From positions 1-52,573 of the forward strand of contig NZ_RAVW01000011.1 of the NCBI RefSeq assembly GCF_003611585.1: a stretch of DNA of 52,573 nucleotides, given 5' to 3'. The notes beneath the pieces are model-generated. The model worked only from the letters and a program-made list of their open reading frames with translations. It ran no database searches and had not been told where the DNA came from. How positions within the stretch are numbered: the first letter of the stretch is position 1; every line of letters starts with the position of its first letter. This document shows positions 43,689 to 52,280 of this stretch, one piece after another. Made by a program: the position numbers and the translations under genes. This stretch comes from Corallococcus exercitus (GTDB taxonomy: Bacteria > Myxococcota > Myxococcia > Myxococcales > Myxococcaceae).

Positions 43689-44498
43689 CTACTTGATGCC
43701 CTGCTTCGCCTTGCTCTCCGCCACGGCCTTCTGCGCGGTGGCGTGGATGTTGTCGAACTGGGCGCGGTACACGTCCGAGTGGCTCTTGCCCGTCTTCGCG
43801 TCCGCGACGTTCTGGCGCGCCCAGTAGCTGTCGAAGCTGGGGTCCGAGCCCTCCAGGCGCTTGCCGAAGCGGTCCATCTCCTTGGGCCAGCCATGGTTGT
43901 CGATGCCGTGCTTCATCACGTCATGGTGGCGCTTGATGCCGTCGTACTCGATGCGCTCCATGCTCTTGGCGAAGTTCTCGCGCCGGGCGTTCAGGTCCCC
44001 GCCGAAGGTCTGCTTGCCCTGCACGGCGTTGAGCTCGTTCTTGAAGGCATCGCTCGTGACCTTGCTGAACTTCTTCTGCTGCGCGGCGTTGGTGGCCTCG
44101 AAGGCCATGACGCTGGCGCGCTTGGGGCCCGTGAGGTCCGGCCGCAGGCCGATCTGGTTGTCCTTCTTGTAGAACATGCCGCCATGGACCTGGTCCTTGG
44201 TGACGACATTGACCGGCTTGCCATCGGACGCCTTCGCGGCGTCGTCCGCCAGCGCCGCGTACTTCGGGTTCTTCAGCATCTCCTCGTGCGCCATCTTGTC
44301 GTAGACGGCATGCATCGAGGGGTCCGTGGGCGGCTTCTGCACCGGCTGCTGCTGCACGGTGTTGGGGCCCTCGGTCCGCTGCTTCTTCTGCGGCGGCCCC
44401 TCCACCTGGGGCTTGCGGATGGGCGAGGTGAGGTCGTCGTGCTTGCGCTTCACCGGAAGCGACGGACCTGAGCTGAACTTGGAGATTCCGCGGGGCAT
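43689..44498 (-). CDS. Basic, effector-like soluble protein with nuclear-localisation-like motifs; unknown
   Basis: The 269-residue protein has no signal peptide or membrane segment. The first 60 residues or so are disordered and basic, with VKRKHDD and PPQKKQRTEG resembling eukaryotic nuclear-localisation signals, then a Gln/Pro stretch. The rest is a Lys-rich alpha-helical or mixed domain with YDKMAHEEMLKNPKYAALAD, DQVHGGMFYKKDNQIGLRPD, RASVMAFEATNAAQQKKF, YDGIKRHHDVMKHGIDNHGW and SYWARQNVADAKTGKSHSD. I recognise no family. It looks like a delivered toxin or effector domain, but that is inference. ATG 44496-44498 follows AGGAGC. It lies between a subtilase gene and a LURP-one gene, all minus strand. 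Confidence 0.75.
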   Translation of the reverse strand: MPRGISKFSSGPSLPVKRKHDDLTSPIRKPQVEGPPQKKQRTEGPNTVQQQPVQKPPTDPSMHAVYDKMAHEEMLKNPKYAALADDAAKASDGKPVNVVTKDQVHGGMFYKKDNQIGLRPDLTGPKRASVMAFEATNAAQQKKFSKVTSDAFKNELNAVQGKQTFGGDLNARRENFAKSMERIEYDGIKRHHDVMKHGIDNHGWPKEMDRFGKRLEGSDPSFDSYWARQNVADAKTGKSHSDVYRAQFDNIHATAQKAVAESKAKQGIK

Positions 44499-44567
44499 GG
44501 GGGCGCTCCTGAGGGGAGGTTCTGGAGGAACTGGAAGCGCAGGATAGCGCCCGCCATGGCCCGGTGA

Positions 44568-44592
44568 ACACGCCGCGTCACGCACGGCGTGT
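44568..44592 (-). terminator. Perfect 8-bp hairpin downstream of the subtilase gene
   Basis: ACACGCCG (44568-44575) and CGGCGTGT (44585-44592) pair around a 9-base loop, 18 bases after the subtilase stop on the minus strand. No T run follows. Terminator is the simplest reading; an operator for the effector-like gene starting at 44498 is possible. Confidence 0.5.
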
Positions 44593-44610
44593 CCGAACTT
44601 CAAGCATCAA

Positions 44611-46533
44611 TCAGTAGCAGAGGTAGTTGTCGTTCCAGGCGTGGGGGTCCGCGCCCTCGTGGATGAGCGTGCAGAGCTTGCCCGCGATGGGGCCCGCCTG
44701 CGACCAGGACAGCTGCAGCGGGCTGTTGGACGGCACGCAGAGGAAGTTGTCGTTCCACGTGTGCGCGGCGGGCTCGGAGTCCTCGTAGACCTGCGTGCAG
44801 CGCATGCCGGCGATGGGGCCCGCGCTGCTCCACGCGAAGCCGTAGTTCACCGTGGAGCACAGGAAGTTGTCGTTCCACGTGTCCGGGTCCAACGACTCGT
44901 TCACCTGGGTGCAGTACCGGCCGGCGATGGGGCCCGCCGAGGACCAGGCGATGTCCGGCATCGTCTGGATGGCCTGGCGCAGGTTGGGCAGCCGGCCGAT
45001 GTTGCGCGCATCCGCCGCCTGCGCCGTGCCCGTGCTGGCCAGCAGGCCGCGCACGTAGCGCGGGTCGAGCGCGCCCGTGCCGCGCGCACGCGCCACGCCC
45101 TGGAGGCTCAGCGCGGAGCCGGTGACGATGGGCGACGCGCTGGACGTGCCGCTGAAGGTGCCCGTGTAGTACTGGTCCTCGCCGTAGGCGGAGCCGAACA
45201 GGTCGCCGTAGCCCATGGACGCCACGCTCTCACCCCAGCCGTGCACGTCCACGCGCGAGCCGAAGTTCGTCCAGCACATGGGGACGCGCGTGGTGGCGGT
45301 GCTCGCGCCCACCACGATGGCGCCCGAGTCGCGCACGTTGCGGTTGAAGACGCCGCCGTACGCGGCCTCGTCCAGGTTGGCGCTGCCGTTGCCCGCCGCC
45401 TCCACCACGGTGACGCCGTTGGCGGTGGCCGTGGCGATGGCGTCGTAGTTGGCCTGCCAGTACTCCATCGCGATGTAGTTGCACTGGCCCTGGTTGCAGG
45501 TACAGGGCGTGCTGTCCGCGGGCCCCTGCGCGTGCAGTTCAATCAGGATGACGCCGCCACGTCCCACGGCCGCCGCCGCGTTGGAGATGGCGGCGGCGGT
45601 GCCCTGCGAGGCCGCGGACACGCCCACCGTCGCGCCGTGCGCGATGCCCGTCACGCCGTAGCCGTTGGCCGTGCCCACGATTTCACCCAGCACCGCGGTG
45701 CCGTGGTTGCGCCAGCCCAGGTCGTTGTACTGCGTGCCAATCTGCGTGAAGAGGCCCGGCATGTCCTCGTGGGTGGTGCGCCAGCCGCCCTCGATGTCCA
45801 CGAAGCGGATGCCCGCGCCGTTGCCACCAGCCACGCCCCAGGCGAAGCGCGCGTCCACGCCGCTGGGGGCCGCGTTGAGGTAGCCCTGGTTGCCCTCGTA
45901 CAGCGGCGTCGTGGGAGCGATGTCCGCGGCGGCGAGCAGCGCGCGCAGCGTGGGCTCCATGCCGAAGTTCACCATGGCGGGCTCGGCGGGAGGCTCCGCG
46001 TAGGCGACCTCCACGCTGTCCAGCGCGTTGAGCGACGCGACGAGTTCCGCCACGCGCTCCGCGGTGGTGCCGGGCACGAGCGGCACCTCGTAGTAGAGGT
46101 TGAGGTCCGCCAGCTGGCGGCCGCTCTCGGACTCGCCCAACACCTTGCGCGCCTCCAGCGAACCTTCTTCTTCCGTGAAGAGGCGGCGGAGCGCGGAGGC
46201 ACGGGGCGCGCGCTCCAGCAGGGCCTGCGCGGCCTTCACGTCACCGTCGAGCCGGGCCTCGGAGAGCCCACGCCCGGCGAGCAGCGAGCGCTCGGACTGG
46301 GAGCGCTCCGTCGCGAGCGGGCGCAGGGCATTGCCCCGCAGGCGCACGCGGCTGCCCTCGTGGAACTTCACCACCAGGCGCTCCACGGGCGTGCCCGACG
46401 GCAGCGCCTTCTGCAGACGCTTGTCGGCGGCGACGCGGGGCTGCTGCTCCTGGGGAGCGGCGAAGGCGGTGGTGCACAACGTGAGCCCGACGAGCGCGCC
46501 CGTCAGGCGGGAGGCGAAACGCGAAGTGTTCAT
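44611..46533 (-). CDS. Secreted S8 (subtilisin-like) serine protease with three C-terminal Cys/Trp repeats
   Basis: The 640-residue protein has a Sec signal peptide (1-26, AFA|A) and a propeptide-like region (about 27-235). The S8 domain carries Asp in IRFVDIEGGW (D246; DxE instead of the usual DTG), His in WRNHGTAVLGEI (H277), oxyanion Asn in EAAGNGSA (N382) and nucleophile in FSGTSSASPIV (S464). Three tandem repeats end the protein (528-640), each WSxAGPIAG...C...WNDN[FY]LC. They probably form a disulphide-bonded binding module. ATG 46531-46533 follows GGAG. It is an extracellular protease, perhaps predatory; the target is unknown. Confidence 0.92.
   Translation of the reverse strand: MNTSRFASRLTGALVGLTLCTTAFAAPQEQQPRVAADKRLQKALPSGTPVERLVVKFHEGSRVRLRGNALRPLATERSQSERSLLAGRGLSEARLDGDVKAAQALLERAPRASALRRLFTEEEGSLEARKVLGESESGRQLADLNLYYEVPLVPGTTAERVAELVASLNALDSVEVAYAEPPAEPAMVNFGMEPTLRALLAAADIAPTTPLYEGNQGYLNAAPSGVDARFAWGVAGGNGAGIRFVDIEGGWRTTHEDMPGLFTQIGTQYNDLGWRNHGTAVLGEIVGTANGYGVTGIAHGATVGVSAASQGTAAAISNAAAAVGRGGVILIELHAQGPADSTPCTCNQGQCNYIAMEYWQANYDAIATATANGVTVVEAAGNGSANLDEAAYGGVFNRNVRDSGAIVVGASTATTRVPMCWTNFGSRVDVHGWGESVASMGYGDLFGSAYGEDQYYTGTFSGTSSASPIVTGSALSLQGVARARGTGALDPRYVRGLLASTGTAQAADARNIGRLPNLRQAIQTMPDIAWSSAGPIAGRYCTQVNESLDPDTWNDNFLCSTVNYGFAWSSAGPIAGMRCTQVYEDSEPAAHTWNDNFLCVPSNSPLQLSWSQAGPIAGKLCTLIHEGADPHAWNDNYLCY
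44614..44952 (-). repeat. Three tandem repeats encoding the WSxAGPIAG...WNDNxLC module
   Basis: The repeats correspond to residues 528-565, 566-607 and 608-640 of the subtilase. Each keeps W-S-x-A-G-P-I-A-G, a Cys after two residues, an acidic middle, and W-N-D-N-[FY]-L-C. The two conserved Cys per repeat suggest one disulphide each. Confidence 0.9.
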
Positions 46534-46659
46534 CCGGTTCTCCGGCGTGGAAGGAGACGTCATCGACGGAGTCACCGGGCCTCCTGCCCGGCTCCTCCGT
46601 CGGCCTTCCACCCTAGAATACCCGTCTGACAAGAAATGCGGCTAAAGCCCGGACAGGCC

Positions 46660-47313
46660 TCAGTTCCCGCGCGGCGTCGCGTCCTGGAACGCGCTCAACT
46701 GCGCGGCCAGCGCGCGCTGGAACGCGGGCCGGGCCTCGCAGCGTTCCTTGTAGGCCTTGAGCGCGGGATGGGCGTCGAGCACGTCCGTGTGCCGCAGGAT
46801 GCGCAGCACCGTGGTCATCATCAGGTCGCCCACGGTGAAGCGATCCTCCAGGTACGGGCGGTCTCCCAGCCACGTGGCCAGCTCGCCCATGCGCTGGTGG
46901 ATGCGCTTCACCACGTCGGGCCGGTGGAGCTTCGCCCACTCGGCGTCCGGGACGAAGAGGTCGATCTCCGCGAGCTGCTGGATGTGGATCTCCAGCGAGT
47001 TCAGCGCCGCGAACAACCACGACAGCGCACGCCCCCGGCCTGCCTCGTCCGTGGGGAGGAGCACGTCGCTCTTCAACGCGATGTGCACCAGGATGGCGCC
47101 CGACTCGAAGAGGGACAGGCCGTCCTCCTCGTACACCGGCACCTGCCCGAAGGGCTGCTGCATGCGGTAGTCGGCCGACCGCTGGACTTCGCCATCGATG
47201 AGCCTCGCCTGATACGGAAGGCCCGCCTCCTCCAGCGCCCACCGCACCCGGAGGTCTCGCACCAGGCCCTGCGCGAACGGCGGCACCCACTTGAAAGCAC
47301 TGACGGTGATCAT
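46660..47313 (-). CDS. Glutathione S-transferase family protein
   Basis: The 217-residue protein has an N-terminal thioredoxin-like domain (VRDLRVRWALEEAGLPYQARLIDGE; cis-Pro in FGQVPVYEEDGLSLFESGAILVHIA) and a helical C-terminal domain with YLEDRFTVGDLMMTTVLRIL. It probably detoxifies electrophiles. ATG 47311-47313 is chosen at the start of the homology. The open frame far upstream is an antisense shadow of the SulP gene. It is divergent from the SulP gene across 120 bases, where I could not find a clear promoter. Confidence 0.9.
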   Translation of the reverse strand: MITVSAFKWVPPFAQGLVRDLRVRWALEEAGLPYQARLIDGEVQRSADYRMQQPFGQVPVYEEDGLSLFESGAILVHIALKSDVLLPTDEAGRGRALSWLFAALNSLEIHIQQLAEIDLFVPDAEWAKLHRPDVVKRIHQRMGELATWLGDRPYLEDRFTVGDLMMTTVLRILRHTDVLDAHPALKAYKERCEARPAFQRALAAQLSAFQDATPRGN

Positions 47314-47433
47314 GCCCGGCAGCCTCGCGTCATGCAGGCAGGCATGACCAGCGTCATCTGAAACACCTGTCCGCCCGGATGCCCCTGCCCGGAGGACGAT
47401 GCCCGTGTCGGGCCCGGTGGCCACCTCGTGCGC

Positions 47434-49365
47434 ATGGGAGACGAAGCGCGCCGGGGCTCCGCGCGGAGCCACACCTCGTGGCTCACCCGCGTCAGTCCCT
47501 TCCCGGGCTCGCTGCGGGGCTATGACCGGACGCGCCTGAAGAAGGACCTGGTGGGCGCGCTCACGGTGACGGCGCTGCACATCCCGAAGGGCATGGCCTA
47601 CGCGCAGCTCGCGGGGCTGCCTCCGCAGGCGGCGCTGTACTCCACCCCGGCGGCGCTGGCGCTCTACGCGCTGTTCGGCAGCTCGCGGCAGCTCATCATC
47701 GCGGTGTCCGCCAGCGTGTCGGTGCTGTCCGCCGCCACGGTGGGCGCGATGGCACGGCAGGGCACCCCGCGCTTCGTGGCGCTCACGGCCGCGCTGGCCC
47801 TGATGGCGGGTGCCGTGGCCGTGCTGGCGGGCGTGCTGAAGCTGGGGCGCGTGGCGCAGTTCTTCTCCACCTCCGTGCTGAGCGGCTTCGTGTTCGGGCT
47901 GGCGCTCATCATCGCCATCAAGCAGGTGCCCAAGCTCCTGGGCATCGAGGGCGCGAAGGGCGGCTTCTTCGAGCGGCTGGGCTTCATCCTCGCCCATCTG
48001 GGACAGACGCATCCGCTGACGCTCGCCGTGGGGGCGGCGAGCATCGCGGCGCTGCTGCTGCTGGGGCGGCTGTCGCGGCGCATCCCCGCGGCGCTCGTGG
48101 TGCTGGTGCTGGGCATCGCCGTGTCCGCCGGGCTGCACCTGGACGCGAAGGGGGTGGCCATCGTCGGGCACATCCCCGCGGGCCTGGCGCCACCCCAGCT
48201 TCCGGACGTGGGCCTGGGCGACCTGGTGAAGCTGCTCCCGGGCGCGTGCGGCATCGCGCTGGTGGCGTTCGCGGAGGCCATAGGCCCGGCGCGCATGTTC
48301 GCCGCGAAGCACGGCTACGAGGTGGACCCCAACCGGGAACTGGTGGGCCTGGGCGCCGCGAACCTGGGCGGCGGGCTCTTCCGGGGCTTCAGCATGGGGT
48401 GCAGCCTGTCCAAGTCCGCCGCGAATGATCAGGCGGGCGCCACCACGCAGGTGTCCTCGCTGGTGACGGCGGGGCTGACGCTGCTGGTGGCGCTGTTCCT
48501 CACCGGGCTGTTCCGCGCACTGCCGGAGGCCACGCTGGGCGCCATCGTGGTGGTGGCCATCCTGGGGATGATGGACGTGAAGGCGCTGACGCGGCTGGCG
48601 CGCCTGCGCCGGAGGGACTTCCTGGGCGCGGCGGTGGCGCTGGCGGCGGTGCTGGCCTTCGACGTGCTGCCCGGCCTGCTCATCGCGGTGGGCATGTCGC
48701 TGTTCCTCACGGTCTACCGCGCCAGCCAGCCGCGCCTGAGTGAGCTGGGGCGGGTGCCCGGGACGCTGGACCTGGTGGCCACGCACCGCGAGTCCTCCGC
48801 CATCACCCTGCCCGGCCTGCACGTCATCCGGCCGGAGGAAGGCCTCTTCTTCGCGAACGCGACGGCGCTGCGGGACCAGGTACTAGCCCTCGTGCGTGAC
48901 GCGAAGGTGCCGGTGCGCGAGGTGCTGCTGGACCTGGAGCTGACGGAGGACCTGGACGTGCCGGGCGCGGACATGCTGGCGGGCCTGCACGAGGACCTGT
49001 CGCACCGGGGCATCACCCTGGCCCTGGCCCGCGTGCACGCGCCGACGCTCCGGTTGCTGGAGCGCACCGGAGTACTGGCGAAGGTGGAGCGGCGGAACGT
49101 GTATCCCCAGGTGAGTACGGGCGTGGAGGCCTGGATGGCGCGGCACGAGTCCCAGGCCTGGCAGGAGTGGCGCCTCATCCAGGACGGGCTGTACCTGGTG
49201 CGCTCGCGCGTGGACGAAGCGGGCGCGGCGCTGCACGGCGAGGAGCGCCACCGGCAGGAGGACCTCCTCATCCGGCTGGACGAGGCGGACACGCGCATGC
49301 GGGAGCTGTTGCGGAACCTGCCGCATCCACCGGCCGATGATGACTCGCGGGGGCCCACGCACTGA
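47434..49365 (+). CDS. SulP/SLC26-family anion transporter with STAS domain
   Basis: The 643-residue protein has a membrane part (about 30-430) with about 12-14 segments and the SulP signature GALTVTALHIPKGMAYAQLAGLPPQAALYS, followed by VSASVSVLSAATVGAMA, FRGFSMGCSLSKSAANDQAGATTQ and TLGAIVVVAILGMMDV. The cytoplasmic C-terminus has a STAS domain (IRPEEGLFFANATALRDQVLAL, VLLDLELTEDLDVPGADML). It is an importer or exchanger of sulfate, bicarbonate or another anion. A sulfatase gene follows in the same direction 116 bases on, which makes sulfate an attractive guess. The start is ATG 47434 or GTG 47428; no strong ribosome site separates them. Confidence 0.93.
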   Translation: MGDEARRGSARSHTSWLTRVSPFPGSLRGYDRTRLKKDLVGALTVTALHIPKGMAYAQLAGLPPQAALYSTPAALALYALFGSSRQLIIAVSASVSVLSAATVGAMARQGTPRFVALTAALALMAGAVAVLAGVLKLGRVAQFFSTSVLSGFVFGLALIIAIKQVPKLLGIEGAKGGFFERLGFILAHLGQTHPLTLAVGAASIAALLLLGRLSRRIPAALVVLVLGIAVSAGLHLDAKGVAIVGHIPAGLAPPQLPDVGLGDLVKLLPGACGIALVAFAEAIGPARMFAAKHGYEVDPNRELVGLGAANLGGGLFRGFSMGCSLSKSAANDQAGATTQVSSLVTAGLTLLVALFLTGLFRALPEATLGAIVVVAILGMMDVKALTRLARLRRRDFLGAAVALAAVLAFDVLPGLLIAVGMSLFLTVYRASQPRLSELGRVPGTLDLVATHRESSAITLPGLHVIRPEEGLFFANATALRDQVLALVRDAKVPVREVLLDLELTEDLDVPGADMLAGLHEDLSHRGITLALARVHAPTLRLLERTGVLAKVERRNVYPQVSTGVEAWMARHESQAWQEWRLIQDGLYLVRSRVDEAGAALHGEERHRQEDLLIRLDEADTRMRELLRNLPHPPADDDSRGPTH

Positions 49366-49481
49366 GGCCAGCGAGCGTCACGCGGGAAGCGGGACCTGCC
49401 TCCTGAGCGTCCGCCCGCCCCGGCCGCCGGAACGATGTCCGGACCGGCCTCCGTGGGCACCTCGTGCCCAGGAGGTGGCGA

Positions 49482-51152
49482 ATGGCAAGCAAGGCGAAGC
49501 CCTCGGGCAACGGCCATGGCAATGGTCACGGGAAGCAGGCGAAGCAGCAGCCCAACATCCTGGTCATCTGGGGAGATGACATCGGCTTCTGGAACATCAG
49601 CGCCTACAACCAGGGGATGATGGGCTACCGCACGCCCAACATCGACCGCATCGCGAAGGAAGGCGCGCTGATGACGGACTGCTACGGCCAGCAGAGCTGC
49701 ACCGCGGGCCGCGCGGCGTTCATCACGGGCATGAACCCGCTGCGCACGGGGCTCACCACCATTGGCATGCCGGGCGCGAAGTACGGCCTTCAGGACTCCG
49801 ACCCCACCATCGCGGAGATGCTCAAGCCGCTGGGCTACACCTGCGGCCAGTTCGGCAAGAACCACCTGGGCGACTCCAATCCCTACCTGCCCACGAACCA
49901 CGGCTTCGACGAGTTCTTCGGCAACCTCTACCACCTGAACGCGGAGTGCGAGCCGGAGTGCCCCGACTACCCGAAGGATCCGGCCTTCAAGGCGCGCTTC
50001 GGGCCTCGCGGCGTGCTGCACAGCTGGGCCACGGACCGCCAGGACGTCACCGAGGACCCGCGCTGGGGCGTCGTGGGCAGGCAGCGCATCGAGGACACCG
50101 GCCCGCTCACCAAGAAGCGCATGGAGACGGTGGACGGCGAGTTCCTGAAGGAGGCGCTGGACTTCATGGAGCGCGCGGTGAAGGACGGCAAGCCGTTCTT
50201 CCTCTGGCACAACACCACGCGCACCCACGTCTTCACGTACCTCCAGGAGAAGTACCGCAACGCCACGGGCTATGGCCTCTACGCGGACGCGATGCGGGAG
50301 CTGGACGACATCGTGGGCGTGCTGCTGGCCAAGCTGGACGAGCTGGGCATCGCGGACAACACCCTGGTGGTGTTCTCCACGGACAACGGCGTGGAGAAGA
50401 TGGGCTGGCCGGACGGCGGCAACAGCCCGTTCCGCGGGGAGAAGGGGTCGACGTGGGAGGGCGGCGTGCGGGTGCCGTGCGTGGTGCGCTGGCCGGGCGT
50501 GGTGGAGCCGGGGCGCGTCATCAACGACATCTTCGCGCACGAGGACTGGATGCCCACGATGGTGGCGGCCGCGGGCGGCCCCCCGGACCTCGCGGAGAAG
50601 TGCAAGCAGGGCTACAAGGTGGGGGACAAGACCTTCAAGGTCTACCTGGACGGGTACGACCAGCGGGGGCTGCTGGCGGGCACGGAGGAGGGCCGCCGGC
50701 ACGAATTCATCTACGTGCTCGACAGCGGCAACCTCGCGGCGGTCCGCTACAACGACTGGAAGATCATCTTCAGCTACCAGGACGGTGAAGGGCCGGACAT
50801 GTGGTTCAGCGGCAAGCGCTTCAACCCGGCGTGGCCCTACCTCATCAACCTGCGCTCGGACCCGTTCGAGTACGCGACGCACTCCGGCCTCTACACGCAG
50901 TGGTACGGCGAGCGCATGTTCACCTTCGTCCCGGCGCAGATGCTGGTGAAGCAGTTCGCGGAGAGCCTCATCGAGTTCCTGCCCAGCCAGGCCCCGGGCA
51001 GCCTGAGCATCGGGCCGCTGAAGGAGCGCGTGAAACAGAAGATGGCGGAGGCGAGGAAGCAGAAGGAGGAGCCCAGCATCAGCGACCAGGTCATGTCCCT
51101 GGCCAACGAGGTGGAGCAGTTCATCCACCGCTTCCAGCAGTCGCATACGTAG
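49482..51152 (+). CDS. Arylsulfatase (type I, formylglycine-dependent)
   Basis: The 556-residue protein has metal ligands in NILVIWGDDIGFW, the formylglycine motif C73-T-A-G-R77 inside YGQQSCTAGRAAFITG, GKNHLGD (active-site Lys/His), VVFSTDNGVEKMGWPDGGNSPFRGEKGSTWEGGVRVP, and a Lys-rich tail ending in a helix. Sulfatases need the Cys converted to formylglycine, and the gene for a likely converting enzyme follows 123 bases on. No signal peptide is visible (the N-terminus is a Gly/His/Lys-rich tail), so it may be cytoplasmic. ATG 49482 follows GGAGGT. The substrate, an organic sulfate ester, is unknown. Confidence 0.94.
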   Translation: MASKAKPSGNGHGNGHGKQAKQQPNILVIWGDDIGFWNISAYNQGMMGYRTPNIDRIAKEGALMTDCYGQQSCTAGRAAFITGMNPLRTGLTTIGMPGAKYGLQDSDPTIAEMLKPLGYTCGQFGKNHLGDSNPYLPTNHGFDEFFGNLYHLNAECEPECPDYPKDPAFKARFGPRGVLHSWATDRQDVTEDPRWGVVGRQRIEDTGPLTKKRMETVDGEFLKEALDFMERAVKDGKPFFLWHNTTRTHVFTYLQEKYRNATGYGLYADAMRELDDIVGVLLAKLDELGIADNTLVVFSTDNGVEKMGWPDGGNSPFRGEKGSTWEGGVRVPCVVRWPGVVEPGRVINDIFAHEDWMPTMVAAAGGPPDLAEKCKQGYKVGDKTFKVYLDGYDQRGLLAGTEEGRRHEFIYVLDSGNLAAVRYNDWKIIFSYQDGEGPDMWFSGKRFNPAWPYLINLRSDPFEYATHSGLYTQWYGERMFTFVPAQMLVKQFAESLIEFLPSQAPGSLSIGPLKERVKQKMAEARKQKEEPSISDQVMSLANEVEQFIHRFQQSHT

Positions 51153-51275
51153 CCGCTCGGGTCCGTCGGGCGGTGGAGCGTCCATCCCTCCACTGCCCGA
51201 CACCCGCCCCGGCCCCCGGTGCGAGTGTCATTCGGGGCGCCGGGCCGGATGTTCTCCGTTGGAGGACTTCCAGCC

Positions 51276-52277
51276 ATGCACCGCAACGACAGCCGCGACG
51301 CCACGCCTGACGCGGAGCCCACCGACACCGCCGCGCGACCTGGCCGCGCTCCGTTCCCGGACATGGTCTGGATTCCTGGCGGCACGTACTGGATGGGCTC
51401 CGACCACCACTATCCCGAAGAGGCCCCCGCGCATCAGGTGACCGTCTCCGGCTTCTGGATGGACCGCTTCACCGTGACGAACGAACAGTTCGCCCGCTTC
51501 GTCGAAGCCACCGGCTACGTCACCGTCGCGCAACGCCCTCTCAATCCCGCGGACTACCCCGGCGCCACGCCGGAATCGCTCGTGCCCGGCTCGCTCGTGT
51601 TCCAGAAGGCCCACGGCCCCGTGGACCTGGGCAACGTGGCCAACTGGTGGAGCTATGTCCCCGACGCCTGCTGGAAACACCCCGAAGGCCGCCGCTCCTC
51701 CGTGAAGCACCGCCGCGACCACCCCGTCGTCCACGTCGCCTTCGAGGACGCGGAGGCCTATGCCACCTGGGCCGGCAAGGCCCTCCCCTCCGAAGCCGAA
51801 TGGGAGCGCGCCGCGCGCGGAGGTCTGGACCGCAACGAGTTCTGCTGGGGCAATGACTTCACCCCGAACGGCGAACACCTGGCCAACACCTGGCAGGGCT
51901 ACTTCCCGTGGCAGAACCTGCGCGAGGACGGCCACGAGGGCACCTGCCCCGTCGGCGCCTTCCCTCCCAATGGCTATGGCCTCCACGAGATGGCCGGCAA
52001 CGTCTGGGAATGGACCACCGACTGGTACCAGGAGCGCCACCAGGGAAACAAAGGCAAGGCGTGCTGCATCCCCGTCAACCCTCGCGGCCCCGCCACGGCC
52101 CAGGGCAGCCAGGACCCTTCCACGCCCGCCATCACCCTCCCGCGCCGGGTGCTCAAGGGCGGCAGCCACCTGTGCGCGCCCAACTACTGCCGCCGCTACC
52201 GGCCCGCGGCTCGCTCGCCACAGGCCGTGGACAGCGGGGCCAGCCACATCGGCTTTCGCTGCATCGTGCGCCCGTAG
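51276..52277 (+). CDS. Formylglycine-generating enzyme (SUMF1/FGE family)
   Basis: The 333-residue FGE-sulfatase-domain protein has MVWIPGGTYWMGSDHHYPEEAPAHQVTV, FTVTNEQFARFVEATGY, HPVVHVAFEDAEAYATWAGKALPSEAEWERAARGG, MAGNVWEWTTDWYQ, and the catalytic end GGSHLCAPNYCRRYRPAARS...GFRC. The two copper-binding Cys of true FGEs are both present with the right spacing (C300 and C305), so it should be active rather than a mere fold relative. It oxidises the sulfatase Cys73 to formylglycine. ATG 51276 follows GGAGG with somewhat long spacing. It is downstream of the arylsulfatase on the same strand. Confidence 0.95.
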   Translation: MHRNDSRDATPDAEPTDTAARPGRAPFPDMVWIPGGTYWMGSDHHYPEEAPAHQVTVSGFWMDRFTVTNEQFARFVEATGYVTVAQRPLNPADYPGATPESLVPGSLVFQKAHGPVDLGNVANWWSYVPDACWKHPEGRRSSVKHRRDHPVVHVAFEDAEAYATWAGKALPSEAEWERAARGGLDRNEFCWGNDFTPNGEHLANTWQGYFPWQNLREDGHEGTCPVGAFPPNGYGLHEMAGNVWEWTTDWYQERHQGNKGKACCIPVNPRGPATAQGSQDPSTPAITLPRRVLKGGSHLCAPNYCRRYRPAARSPQAVDSGASHIGFRCIVRP

Positions 52278-52280
52278 CCG

